From: CAYLHS01 sp964383535
GTDB lineage: Bacteria; Actinomycetota; Acidimicrobiia; Spongiisociales; UBA4744
Direction: 5' to 3'
Assembly (NCBI GenBank): GCA_964383535.1
Contig: CAYLHS010000013.1
Location: 1 to 35,486 of the forward strand
DNA: 35,486 nucleotides
Position 1 is the first letter of the stretch. The number at the start of each line of letters is the position of its first letter. The notes beneath the pieces were generated by a model, which was not told the DNA's origin, did no database searches, and was given only the letters and a program-made list of their open reading frames with translations. A program made the position numbers and the translations under genes. Positions 16,082 through 23,950 of this stretch are shown here, in pieces.

Positions 16082-17014
16082 TCAGATGAGTGAGACCAGG
16101 TCGAAGTCGCACGAGGGGTGGCGAAGCTTCGACAAGGCTCGCGCTTCGATCTGGCGGATGCGCTCGCGTGTCAGGTTGAGGAGCTTGCCCACCTCGGACA
16201 GGGTGCGTGGGATCCCGTCGTCGAGTCCGTGTCGGAGGATCAGCACGTTCCGTTCCGGCTCGTCGAGCACTGCCATCGCGTCCTTGAGGTAGAGGCTTCG
16301 CATGATGTCGACGACATACCCGAACGGGTCGGGAGACGTGTCGTCCTCCACGAAATCGTGCAGTTCGGCGTCGCCGTCGTCACCGACAGGACGGTCGAGC
16401 GACACGGTGTCGCTCGGGGCGGTAGTTGCGGCAATGACCCTGTCGATGTCGAGTCCACTGGCTTCCGCGATCTCCGAATTGGTCGGGGGGCGGTGCAGCA
16501 TCTCCGTGAGGGTCTGCTCCGTCTCCTGGACCGTCCGGACAACATCGACCATGTGCACCGGCAGCCTGATCGTCCTCGCCTGGTTCCCCAACCCTCGAGT
16601 GATCGCCTGCCTGATCCACCAGGTTGCGTAGGTGGAGAACTTGAAGCCCTTGCGCCAGTCGAACTTCTCGACCGCCCTGATCAGTCCGAGGTTGCCTTCC
16701 TGGATGAGGTCGAGCAGATCGAGCCCCCTGCCCGTGTACCGCTTTGCGATCGAGATGACGAGGCGCAGATTGCATCTGATGAAGGCCATCTTCGCCTCGT
16801 TCCCGTCGTGGACGAGGTGGTGGAGGCGCGCCCGCTCCTCGATCGTCAGCGGCCTGGAATCGTCGAGCCTGTGTTGTGCCCTACGACCTGCCTCCATCGC
16901 ACGTGAAAGCCGTACCTCGTCCTCGGCAGTCAACAGGCCATGGGACGACACCTCTTCGAGGTACATCCCGACGGTGTCGTGGAGTGGGATCGATGTACGT
17001 CTCGTTCTCGCCAA
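16082..17014 (-). CDS. Sigma-70 family RNA polymerase sigma factor (group 2, RpoD-like)
   Basis: A 310-residue sigma factor with region 1.2 (DTVGMYLEEVSSHGLLTAEDEVRLSR), region 2 with the RpoD-type core NLRLVISIAKRYTGRGLDLLDLIQEGNLGLIRAVEKFDW, and the -10 recognition part FKFSTYATWWIRQAITR. Region 3 and a region 4 ending LTRERIRQIEARALSKLR follow. The lack of region 1.1 and the short length suggest a group 2 (non-essential, stress or stationary-phase) sigma. The start is uncertain: the frame is open far upstream, but a TTG at 17014 has an AGGGGG sequence about 4 bases before it, and a TACCTT -10 box lies at 17044-17049. An ATG about 15 codons further in is the alternative. Confidence 0.9.
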   Translation of the reverse strand: MARTRRTSIPLHDTVGMYLEEVSSHGLLTAEDEVRLSRAMEAGRRAQHRLDDSRPLTIEERARLHHLVHDGNEAKMAFIRCNLRLVISIAKRYTGRGLDLLDLIQEGNLGLIRAVEKFDWRKGFKFSTYATWWIRQAITRGLGNQARTIRLPVHMVDVVRTVQETEQTLTEMLHRPPTNSEIAEASGLDIDRVIAATTAPSDTVSLDRPVGDDGDAELHDFVEDDTSPDPFGYVVDIMRSLYLKDAMAVLDEPERNVLILRHGLDDGIPRTLSEVGKLLNLTRERIRQIEARALSKLRHPSCDFDLVSLI

Positions 17015-17043
17015 CCGGCCCCCTGCTTCTTTCGGCGCTCCCA

Positions 17044-17049
17044 AGGTAC
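17044..17049 (-). promoter_or_regulatory. -10 box TACCTT for the sigma factor gene
   Basis: On the minus strand TACCTT lies about 30 bp before the chosen TTG start, giving a short leader that contains AGGGGG. It supports a start near 17014 rather than further upstream. Confidence 0.4.
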
Positions 17050-17137
17050 CACGACCGGCCGTCCCTCTCAACGGGGCAAACGGCGAGGTCCAGCTGCCGA
17101 AAGGCCCTGTCTGCACCGTGCATTCCGCGACCGCCGG

Positions 17138-17143
17138 TACGCT
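17138..17143 (+). promoter_or_regulatory. -10 box TACGCT of a likely leaderless lipoprotein gene
   Basis: TACGCT ends 6 nt before the ATG at 17150, and there is no ribosome-binding sequence. It is the same hexamer as in front of the ArsR gene. Confidence 0.5.
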
Positions 17144-17149
17144 GTCGGA

Positions 17150-18649
17150 ATGCGTCGTCTCATGTTCGTCATTGCGGCTACCGCGCTCGTCGCGGCCGGC
17201 TGCTCCGATGTCGCCACGGTCGGGTCGACATCGACGACCACAACGAGAACGATCACAACGACAACCACGTTGCCACCCGTGGAAGTGGTCGTGCAGGTCG
17301 TGGATGCACATGGCCACCCGATTGCGGATCCGGACGTCACCATCGGCGCCACCAAGAGCGACGGCGAGGCACTCGTCAAGCCAGGCGGCTTCCCCGTCGA
17401 GGTGGAGGCCTCGGCAGCGGGGTACCTCCCCGCATCGACGATGGTGATGCTGCCACCGACAGACCCGGTCATACTTCAGCTCGATCCAGTGGTGTTGCGC
17501 GGCACGGTTACGACGACATCGGGGGTACCACTCGACGACGCGATGGTTTCGCTCGGGTCCGCGACCTCTTCCACCGGACCAGACGGATCGTTCGAGCTGT
17601 CACCTGCGGTGCCGGGGACCGTGTTGATCGCACGACCGGCATGGGTACCCATCGACGTCGAATGGGACGGGGCGACCAACGCTCTCGATGTCCAACTCGA
17701 CTCGCGTGTCGTGAAGGCAATCCACGCCGTATCGTCGCTTCCACGAGGCGACAGGTGGGAGCCGTTCCTCGACATCGCCGACCGCACGGAGATCAATTCG
17801 GTCGTGTTCGACATCAAGGACGAGTCGGGCAAGATCCGATACGAATCCCAGGTGCCGCTCGCGGCCGAGGTTGGTGCCGTCGATCCTGCATACCGGCTCG
17901 ACGACGTTGTTGCGGAGATGCACGACCGGGGGTTGTACGTCATAGGACGAGTGGTGTCGTTCGAGGATCCGGTCGTGGCGTCAGCTCGCCCCGACCTCGC
18001 GATTCGGGCCGGGTCGAAGCCCCTTCGAAAAGGAAGTCAGGCGTTCCTCGACCCGACGGACCCCGACGCTCGCGCCTACAACATCGACCTCGCCACCGAG
18101 GCGTGTCGGGCGGGAGTCGATGAGATCCAATTTGACTACGTCCGCTTTCCGACCGGCCTGACATCAGGCATGTCGCTGGACGGGGACGGTATCTACGTCG
18201 GCTCCAACGGCCAGGCGGACCGGCTCGAGGTGATCAGTTCGTTCCTCGAGGAAGCTCGCGCCGTTCTGCACCCACTCGGGTGTGCCCTGTCGGCCGACGT
18301 GTTCGCCATCGTGCTGTCCACCCGGAACGATCAGGGGATCGGGCAGCGACCCGAGGAAATCGGTGCGCAGGTGGATGCGCTTTCGCCGATGATCTATCCC
18401 GACCACTACAGCGACGGCTGGATCGGGTTCGACACGCCTGCGGATCACCCGTTGGCAGTGGTGGAGAACGCGCTCACTGACGGTATGCCCCGGCTGCAAC
18501 CGACGACGATCATGCGGCCATGGATCGCCGATTTCAACTACGGCGCGTCGAGCGTCAGGGCGGAGATCGCCGCCGCAGGGGATCTTGGCTGGATGCTGTG
18601 GAATCCCGGATCGCGTGTGACGGAGCAAGCGCTGGAACCGGCCCCATGA
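17150..18649 (+). CDS. Lipoprotein with DUF4015-type putative glycoside hydrolase barrel
   Basis: A 499-residue exported protein. A signal peptide ends in a lipobox with Cys18, followed by a Ser/Thr-rich linker (about 25-42). Residues 45-180 look like two beta-sandwich repeats of the carboxypeptidase-regulatory type (VVDAHGHPIADPDVTIG; TTSGVPLDDAMVSLG). From about 190 to the end is a barrel with FDIKDESGKIRY, FLDPTDPDARAYNIDLA, EIQFDYVRFPTG and SPMIYPDHYSDGW, typical of DUF4015 (putative glycosyl hydrolase). Acidic residues in FDIKDE and FDYVRFP are the likely active site. The substrate is unknown; an envelope polysaccharide is inferred from location. The stop overlaps the start of the next gene (ATGA). 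Confidence 0.85.
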   Translation: MRRLMFVIAATALVAAGCSDVATVGSTSTTTTRTITTTTTLPPVEVVVQVVDAHGHPIADPDVTIGATKSDGEALVKPGGFPVEVEASAAGYLPASTMVMLPPTDPVILQLDPVVLRGTVTTTSGVPLDDAMVSLGSATSSTGPDGSFELSPAVPGTVLIARPAWVPIDVEWDGATNALDVQLDSRVVKAIHAVSSLPRGDRWEPFLDIADRTEINSVVFDIKDESGKIRYESQVPLAAEVGAVDPAYRLDDVVAEMHDRGLYVIGRVVSFEDPVVASARPDLAIRAGSKPLRKGSQAFLDPTDPDARAYNIDLATEACRAGVDEIQFDYVRFPTGLTSGMSLDGDGIYVGSNGQADRLEVISSFLEEARAVLHPLGCALSADVFAIVLSTRNDQGIGQRPEEIGAQVDALSPMIYPDHYSDGWIGFDTPADHPLAVVENALTDGMPRLQPTTIMRPWIADFNYGASSVRAEIAAAGDLGWMLWNPGSRVTEQALEPAP

Positions 18650-19338
18650 CGCTGGATCGGCTCGAACGGGAGATCACGAAGTGCCGGCGCTGTCCACGCC
18701 TCGTGGAGTGGCGTGAGCAGGTCGCCGAGGTGAAGCGGGCGGCCTTTCGTGACGACGAGTATTGGGGAAAGCCCGTTCCGGGTTTCGGGGATCCCGATGC
18801 ACGGCTTCTCGTTGTCGGGTTGGCTCCGGCCGCTCACGGCGCGAACCGCACCGGCCGGATGTTCACGGGCGATCGTTCGGGGGACTGGCTGTATCGAGCG
18901 CTGTTCAGAGGAGGAATTGCCTCCCGACCGGATTCGATATCGGCGGACGACGGCATGCGACTCACCGGCGCCTTCGTGAGCGCGATCGTCCGTTGTGCCC
19001 CACCTGCAAACAAGCCAACCGCGGAGGAGAGAGCTCTGTGCCGGCCGTGGCTCGAACGAGAGATGGATCTCATCTCGGGCGTGAAGGTCGTACTTGCGCT
19101 CGGCGGCCTCGCGTTCGATCAGGTGATGCGCATACTGGCCGGCCGAGGTCTGAAGGTCCCGCGACCTCGACCACGGTTCGGCCACGGAATCGAGGTTGAT
19201 CTAAGGCCCAAGGGACCGATCGTCGTCGGGGGCTACCACCCGAGCCAACAGAACACCTTCACAGGGCGACTCACGGAAGCGATGCTCGATGACGTCGTCG
19301 GGCGCGCTGCGATGCTTGCCGGCCTGCCGACGGGGTAA
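18646..19338 (+). CDS. Uracil-DNA glycosylase, family 5 (UdgB type), 4Fe-4S
   Basis: Removes uracil and other deaminated bases from DNA. The 230-residue protein has four cysteines, Cys13, Cys16, Cys117 and Cys132, in the pattern that holds the 4Fe-4S cluster of family 4/5 enzymes. Motif A is GLAPAAHGANRTGRMFTGD (58-76), which has alanine where family 4 carries a Glu or Asp; this marks family 5. Motif B is HPSQQNTFTGRL (198-209). The gene starts inside the last codons of the lipoprotein gene, a coupling without obvious functional logic. Its Fe-S cofactor fits the nearby suf genes only as a client. Confidence 0.93.
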   Translation: MTLDRLEREITKCRRCPRLVEWREQVAEVKRAAFRDDEYWGKPVPGFGDPDARLLVVGLAPAAHGANRTGRMFTGDRSGDWLYRALFRGGIASRPDSISADDGMRLTGAFVSAIVRCAPPANKPTAEERALCRPWLEREMDLISGVKVVLALGGLAFDQVMRILAGRGLKVPRPRPRFGHGIEVDLRPKGPIVVGGYHPSQQNTFTGRLTEAMLDDVVGRAAMLAGLPTG

Positions 19339-19362
19339 TTTCCCCTGTCTCCGCAGTGGTAA

Positions 19363-19368
19363 TAGGAT
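19363..19368 (+). promoter_or_regulatory. -10 box TAGGAT of the sufD operon
   Basis: TAGGAT lies 20 bp before the sufD ATG, leaving a short leader with GAGAGGAG. The CACTA-N6-TAGTG repeat seen at sufB is absent here, so the two suf units may be regulated differently. Confidence 0.4.
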
Positions 19369-19387
19369 GACACCTCGAGAGGAGCCG

Positions 19388-20653
19388 ATGCAGCCACTTG
19401 ATCAATCGACATTCGACGAGCTGGCCGCGACCGCGCCGGCGTGGACGAAACCCCTTCGATCGTCCGGGTTCGAACGGTTCCTGTCCTCCTCGATGCCCTC
19501 ACGCGCCGAGGAGTCGTGGAAGTACGTCGATCTCGACTTCTCTCTTGCCGACTTCTCGCTCGCTGGGCGAGCGGCACCAATCACCGAAGCAGACGAAGTC
19601 GCCGCGGCCATGGGAGAGCTTGCGGGACGGGCGGTGATCGTGAACGGCTTCGCTGAGACCGATGGTTCGCAGCACGCCACTTTGGTGACAGCGGCCGCGT
19701 CAGACGGCGATGTGGTTTCGCTTCTTGGCTCCGCTGTGGATCCTGGCGTCGACCTCTTCGCCGCAGCCCACCATGCGTTCTTCCGTGACGGAGTGGTCCT
19801 GCACATCCCTGCCGGGCGGACCGTCGATCGACCGTTCTATGTTGACGTGCAGGCAACGGACGAGGGCACCGTGAGTTTCCCGCACGTGACGATCGTGGTC
19901 GACCGCGACGCCCAGGCCTCGGTCGTCGTCGGATTCAGATCCCCGGAAGGGACACGCCTCGTCGTCAACCCACACATCGAAGCGTTCGTGCGTGATGCCG
20001 GACGACTCAACCTCACGACGTACCAGCGATTCGGGTCGGATACCAGAGCGATCATCCACGAGCGGGTGGTCATCAACCGCGACGCCACGGTGCACCTTGG
20101 TGAAGTCGGCATCGGTGGCATGCTCGGCCGAGTCGACCTCAACATGGACCTTCGGGGCAACGGTGGGCACGCCGACCTCGTTGGTGCGTTCTACGGAGAG
20201 CACGACCAGACGCTCGATTATCGGCTGGTCATGCATCACGTCGGAGTGAGCACCTCATCGGACGTGTTCCTCAAAGGAGCGGTCCAGGATCGTGCCGAGT
20301 CCGTGTTCACAGGTCTCGTCCGCATCGAGAACGAAGCCTCGAAGACGAGCGCGTTCGAGACCAACCGCAACCTGGTGCTCTCGGACGGGGCACGGGCGAA
20401 CTCGGTCCCCAACCTCGAGATCCTCTGCGACGACGTGATCTGTGGGCATGGCTCAACGGTCGGCCCACTCGACGAGGAACCGCTTTACTACCTGATGAGC
20501 AGAGGGCTCGGCCGTCCTCGCGCCGCTCGACTTCTCGTCCACGGTTTCTTCGAAGAGGCGTTGCAGCGACTGCCCCAGCCTGAACTCGCTGCTCCCGCCA
20601 GAGTCGCCGTGAACCGGCGATTCGTCACCGCCCAAGAGGAGGGCAGAGTCTGA
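19388..20653 (+). CDS. sufD: Fe-S cluster assembly protein SufD
   Basis: Partner of SufB in the SufBCD scaffold complex. The 421-residue protein has the SUF beta-helix core and the conserved ICGHGSTVGPLDEEPLYYLMSRGL segment, in which His354 corresponds to the essential E. coli SufD His360. ESWKYVDLDF near residue 41 is also characteristic. The ATG at 19388 is preceded by GAGAGGAG. The stop shares one base with the start of the Rieske gene (TGATG), and sufC follows with a 4-base overlap, so sufD-Rieske-sufC is one translationally coupled operon. Confidence 0.95.
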   Translation: MQPLDQSTFDELAATAPAWTKPLRSSGFERFLSSSMPSRAEESWKYVDLDFSLADFSLAGRAAPITEADEVAAAMGELAGRAVIVNGFAETDGSQHATLVTAAASDGDVVSLLGSAVDPGVDLFAAAHHAFFRDGVVLHIPAGRTVDRPFYVDVQATDEGTVSFPHVTIVVDRDAQASVVVGFRSPEGTRLVVNPHIEAFVRDAGRLNLTTYQRFGSDTRAIIHERVVINRDATVHLGEVGIGGMLGRVDLNMDLRGNGGHADLVGAFYGEHDQTLDYRLVMHHVGVSTSSDVFLKGAVQDRAESVFTGLVRIENEASKTSAFETNRNLVLSDGARANSVPNLEILCDDVICGHGSTVGPLDEEPLYYLMSRGLGRPRAARLLVHGFFEEALQRLPQPELAAPARVAVNRRFVTAQEEGRV

Positions 20654-20967
20654 TGGCCGACTGGATCAGGATCGCCACACTCGAAGACCTTCCCGACGGC
20701 TACGGGGTGCGCGTGGAGATCGGAGAGGACGTGATCGCCCTGTTCAGGGTCGGTGACTCCGTATACGCGCTCGGCGACCGGTGCAGCCACGCCGAAGCAT
20801 CGCTCGCCGAAGGAGAGGTGTTCGCCGGGGTGGTCGAGTGCCCTCGGCACGGCTCCGAGTTCGACCTGCAGACCGGCCGGCCCCACTCGCTGCCTGCGAC
20901 GACATCCGTTCCGGTCTATCCGACCAAGATCCAGGATGGTGAAGTGCTGGTGGAGGTGACGACGTGA
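20653..20967 (+). CDS. Rieske-type [2Fe-2S] ferredoxin of the suf operon
   Basis: A 104-residue soluble Rieske protein similar to NirD or bacterial Rieske ferredoxins. The ligands are Cys44/His46 and Cys63/His66 in the pattern C-x-H ... C-x2-H. Its start overlaps sufD by one base and its stop overlaps the sufC GTG by four, so expression with the scaffold subunits is fixed. The likely role is electron supply to, or an early client of, the SUF machine; this is inference from position. The assignment as a Rieske protein is firm. Confidence 0.92.
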   Translation: MADWIRIATLEDLPDGYGVRVEIGEDVIALFRVGDSVYALGDRCSHAEASLAEGEVFAGVVECPRHGSEFDLQTGRPHSLPATTSVPVYPTKIQDGEVLVEVTT

Positions 20968-21758
20968 GCAGCCTCAGGATCCGTGACGTTCGGGCCTCGG
21001 TCGGCAACACGCAGATCCTCGAAGGGGTCGACCTGGAGATTCCGTTCGGCGAGTTGCACGTGATCATGGGACCGAACGGTTCCGGTAAGTCGACACTCGG
21101 GTATGTGCTCACCGGGCGGGACGGCTACGAGGCCGAAGGTTCGGCGATGTTGAATGGTGTCGAGCTTCTCGACAAGCCGGTCGACGAGCGAGCCAGGCTC
21201 GGCCTCCTGATGGCGTTTCAGGATCCCGTCGAAGTCCCAGGCGTCGAGCTGCGGGAATTCATGCTCGAGCTCGGCGACGAGCGCGGTCTCGATGTCGATG
21301 AGGTCGAATCCGAGATGGCCGCGAAGGCAGAGACATTTGGGATGACTCCGTTCCTCGACCGTTCGGTCAACACCGGGTTGTCCGGTGGCGAAAAGAAGCG
21401 GTCCGAGATGTTTCAGATGGCGACGCTCCGACCTCACGCCGCCATCCTCGACGAGATCGACTCCGGCCTCGACATCGACGCCGTCCGGGAAGTGGCCGCC
21501 GCCGTCGAGGAACTCATGGGCCCCGAGGTGGCCGTGCTGTTGATCACCCACTACACGCGGATCCTGAACTACCTGGCTCCCGACCGCATCCACGTGATGA
21601 TGCGTGGCAGGATCGTCGAAACGGGTGGACGTGAGCTCGCGGACGAGCTCGAGGCCGGCGGATACGAGGCGCTTCGAGAACGGCTCGGGATCCCGGCACG
21701 GGTCGAAGAACCCAAGGAGAAAGCGGCGTCGGACTTCTTCACCGACGTGCCGTTCTAG
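20964..21758 (+). CDS. sufC: Fe-S cluster assembly ATPase SufC, first copy
   Basis: The ABC-type ATPase of the SufBCD complex, 264 residues, starting with GTG inside the Rieske stop (GTGA). Walker A GPNGSGKS is at 36-43, signature LSGGE at 139-143, catalytic Glu164 in ILDEIDSGLD and the switch His at 196. The SufC-specific SGLDIDA is present. It has an acidic C-terminal extension after the usual end. Compared with the second SufC at the right edge it is more divergent from the E. coli type (TGLSGGEKKRSEMFQMA against EGFSGGERKRNELLQMT). Both copies look intact where visible. Confidence 0.95.
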   Translation: MSSLRIRDVRASVGNTQILEGVDLEIPFGELHVIMGPNGSGKSTLGYVLTGRDGYEAEGSAMLNGVELLDKPVDERARLGLLMAFQDPVEVPGVELREFMLELGDERGLDVDEVESEMAAKAETFGMTPFLDRSVNTGLSGGEKKRSEMFQMATLRPHAAILDEIDSGLDIDAVREVAAAVEELMGPEVAVLLITHYTRILNYLAPDRIHVMMRGRIVETGGRELADELEAGGYEALRERLGIPARVEEPKEKAASDFFTDVPF

Positions 21759-21776
21759 ACCGAACTCCGCCGGACG

Positions 21777-21884
21777 TTCTCGGTTGTCAGTCGTCGGTTC
21801 TCGGCAAGAAGGTGACTGCGGGACCCCGTCATGTGCGAAGCTCAGTGCTGGGACTGGTGACCGAAGACTGCGAGCGAAGCGAGC
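21777..21884. repeat. Heptamer arrays and GCGAGCGAAGCGAGC element between sufC and the zinc-finger gene
   Basis: Four TTCTCGG-type units (21777-21804) lie 18 bp after sufC. Three GACTGGT-type units (21852-21872) run directly into GCGAGCGAAGCGAGC (21870-21884). The sequence between is a looser version of the same period. The 12-mer GACTGGTGACCG at 21852 recurs exactly at 33246. The pattern continues into the ATG region at 21892. Confidence 0.7.
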
Positions 21885-21891
21885 CCAACTG

Positions 21892-22248
21892 ATGACCGAC
21901 CAACGGAGGATCGAGCTGGAGGCACGCCGGACGAGGCTCATCCGGGAGCTCTCCGCCCTGACCGAACCTCCGGAGGCCGGTGTCAACCTGTCCTTCGGCA
22001 AGCGAGTGGGGGATGGCACGAGCGAGGCAGTGGAGCGGATCGCCTCCACTGCGCAAGCCCGTTCGCTCGCAACGACGCTCGCCCAGATCGACCGGGCTCT
22101 CGTGAAGATCGATGAGGGAACGTACGGAGTCTGCGACGACTGCGGCACGCACATTCCCGAGGAGCGTCTCGACGCCAAGCCGGCAACCGCCCGCTGCGTC
22201 GAGTGCAGCGCCCGGCGTGGATCATCGGTCGAGCTCCGACGCAAGTGA
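21892..22248 (+). CDS. TraR/DksA-family C4 zinc-finger protein
   Basis: A 118-residue protein with a helical, charged N-terminal half (possible coiled coil, about 3-25 and 45-75). The C-terminal C4 zinc finger is formed by Cys81, Cys84, Cys102 and Cys105 (YGVCDDCGTHIPEERL...ARCVEC). DksA/TraR proteins bind the RNA polymerase secondary channel; related proteins such as CarD-unlinked DksA-likes occur in actinobacteria. Whether this one modulates polymerase is inferred. The ATG at 21892 lies within heptamer-type repeat DNA and has no clear ribosome-binding site, so the start is less certain than the rest. The last 27 bases overlap the convergent SDR gene. Confidence 0.85.
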   Translation: MTDQRRIELEARRTRLIRELSALTEPPEAGVNLSFGKRVGDGTSEAVERIASTAQARSLATTLAQIDRALVKIDEGTYGVCDDCGTHIPEERLDAKPATARCVECSARRGSSVELRRK

Positions 22249-22992
22249 CCCGGTCATGATCCGCTCGTACAGCTTCGGCGACATCCGGCTCAAGACCCAC
22301 GAGGCCGTACCGACGGCTCCGACGGTGACGAAGACGCGACGTCGTTCGACCGCACGGACGACGACCTTCGCGACGTGATCCGCGGTCATCATGCGCCCGA
22401 CCCTCGACTGAGGATGGGTCGTGATCGATCCGTCGCCGTCGAGTGTCCGGAACCTGAAACGGGTGTCGACGAAGCTCGGTGCGACGATGGTGATGTCGAC
22501 GCCCGTGTTCGATAGTTCGGCGCGCAGTGTCTCCAAGAGCCCCTGGAGGGCGTGTTTCGATGCCACGTAGCCGCTCCTGCCGAGCAACGGTGAGAACCCG
22601 GCCACGGAGCTGATTCCCACGATGGCTCCCTGCCGCTCGACGATCGACGGGAGGGCGGCCTTCGTCGCGTTGACGGTCCCGAAGTAGTTGACGTCCATCA
22701 CCCTCCGCAGCACGCTCGCGTCGGTGGCCGCGAATGCGCTTCGGTGCGTCAGCCCTGCGTTGTTGACGAGCACGTCGACGCCACCGAAGCGGTCGACGAT
22801 CTCGGAGAAGACCGCCGCGACCGACGTTGAGTCGGTCAGATCACAGACGAATCCCGGGTGGGGACTTCCAGTGAGGCCTTCGGCATCGATGTCGAGCAGC
22901 AGCGGCCGCGCGCCGCGCCCGACGAACGCTCGCGACATCGCCGATCCGAGCCCGCCGGCACCGCCGGTGATCACCACAATGGCGCCGCTCAC
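22222..22992 (-). CDS. Short-chain dehydrogenase/reductase
   Basis: A 256-residue classical SDR. The cofactor motif TGGAGGLGSAM is near residue 8, Asp in LLLDIDAEG near 32 favours NAD(H), LVNNAG is near 75, the catalytic Ser lies in GISSVAG and the YVASK motif gives Tyr and Lys. The substrate cannot be predicted. The GTG at 22992 is chosen: it follows the epimerase stop by one base and the NAD fold starts right after it. It is the last gene of a four-gene minus-strand operon and overlaps the convergent zinc-finger gene at its 3' end. Confidence 0.9.
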   Translation of the reverse strand: MSGAIVVITGGAGGLGSAMSRAFVGRGARPLLLDIDAEGLTGSPHPGFVCDLTDSTSVAAVFSEIVDRFGGVDVLVNNAGLTHRSAFAATDASVLRRVMDVNYFGTVNATKAALPSIVERQGAIVGISSVAGFSPLLGRSGYVASKHALQGLLETLRAELSNTGVDITIVAPSFVDTRFRFRTLDGDGSITTHPQSRVGRMMTADHVAKVVVRAVERRRVFVTVGAVGTASWVLSRMSPKLYERIMTGSLASELDR

Positions 22993-22993
22993 A

Positions 22994-23950
22994 TCACGAC
23001 GTGGCACTTCTCGCCGCCCAGAACAGGTCGAAGGTCTCGGCACTCGTTCGGCGGGGTGTGTAGCCGAACTCTTCTTTCAGACGCCGGTTGGACAACACGG
23101 GGCGGAATCGCAGGAAGTCGACCTGCTCCGGCCCGTACTGGGTGAGACCGAGGCGCCGCAGCACGAGGAGGGCACCTCGCACGAGTGTGGCGGGGAGCTC
23201 CAGATAGGGCTTGCCCATTCGTTCGGCGAGCTGTCGCGCGGTGAGCGCGCCGTCTCCTGCGAGATTGAACGTGCCGGTCGCCTCGGTGAAGATGCCCCGC
23301 CTCAGGCACTCGACGACGTCCAAGTCCCAGATGAACACGAACGGCGACGGGGATCCACGGATGCCGAGCACGATCCGCCTGTCGAACAGATCCGTGATCT
23401 GGTTATGCGTCGTTCTGCCGAGGATCGTCCCGGGCCGGAACACGAGCTGCGCCAGCTCCGGGTGCTCCACACGCCACGATGCGAGCATCTCTTCCACCTG
23501 CCGTTTGTGATCCGAGTAGGCGAACTCGCGATTGCCGCGCAGATCGTCCCCCTCGTCGAGCCACTCAGGGTTGTCGGCGTGGTAGCCGTACGCGGCGCCG
23601 CTCGACGTGACGATCACCTTCTCGACACCCGCGGCGGCACACGATTCGAGGACGTTCCGGGTGCCGCCAACGTCGACCGAGTTCTCGTGCTCTCGATCCG
23701 GTCGCCTGCCGGGGGTGACGATCGCCGCGAGGTGTACGACCACCTCTATCCGGTGGTTCTGGAGAGTCTTTGCGAAATCGGAGCTTCGCACGTCGAGCGT
23801 GATGTAGGTGACCCCTGGTCGGCGCTGGTCGGGGTCGCGCACGTCCGTGGCGAGGATCGTCTCCAAGGTGTCCGGCGCGGCTGCAAGCGACTCGACGAGG
23901 AGCCGGCCGAGGTAACCGCCCCCACCGGTGATGAGGACCGAGCGGGTCAT
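22994..23950 (-). CDS. NAD-dependent epimerase/dehydratase (extended SDR)
   Basis: A 318-residue extended SDR. LITGGGGYLGRLL gives the Rossmann GxxGxxG near residues 9-15, Asp near 36 binds the NAD ribose, VVHLAA is near 71, and the active site Ser (TSSGAAYG) and YxxxK (YSDHK, about 143-147) are present. The C-terminal half resembles SDR members annotated as UDP-sugar epimerase or 3-beta-hydroxysteroid dehydrogenase-like. The ATG overlaps the stop of the transporter gene by four bases, so the operon is tightly coupled. The substrate is unknown. Confidence 0.9.
   Translation of the reverse strand: MTRSVLITGGGGYLGRLLVESLAAAPDTLETILATDVRDPDQRRPGVTYITLDVRSSDFAKTLQNHRIEVVVHLAAIVTPGRRPDREHENSVDVGGTRNVLESCAAAGVEKVIVTSSGAAYGYHADNPEWLDEGDDLRGNREFAYSDHKRQVEEMLASWRVEHPELAQLVFRPGTILGRTTHNQITDLFDRRIVLGIRGSPSPFVFIWDLDVVECLRRGIFTEATGTFNLAGDGALTARQLAERMGKPYLELPATLVRGALLVLRRLGLTQYGPEQVDFLRFRPVLSNRRLKEEFGYTPRRTSAETFDLFWAARSATS

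Noticed and set aside
16940..17149. N-terminal extension of the DUF4015-like lipoprotein upstream of 17150
   Set aside because: It would bury the signal peptide and lipobox and runs antisense into the sigma factor gene; the ATG at 17150 has a -10 box 6 nt upstream.
17015..17317. N-terminal extension of the sigma factor
   Set aside because: The extra 101 codons are low-complexity and antisense to the lipoprotein gene and its promoter; no region 1.1-like acidic domain is seen.
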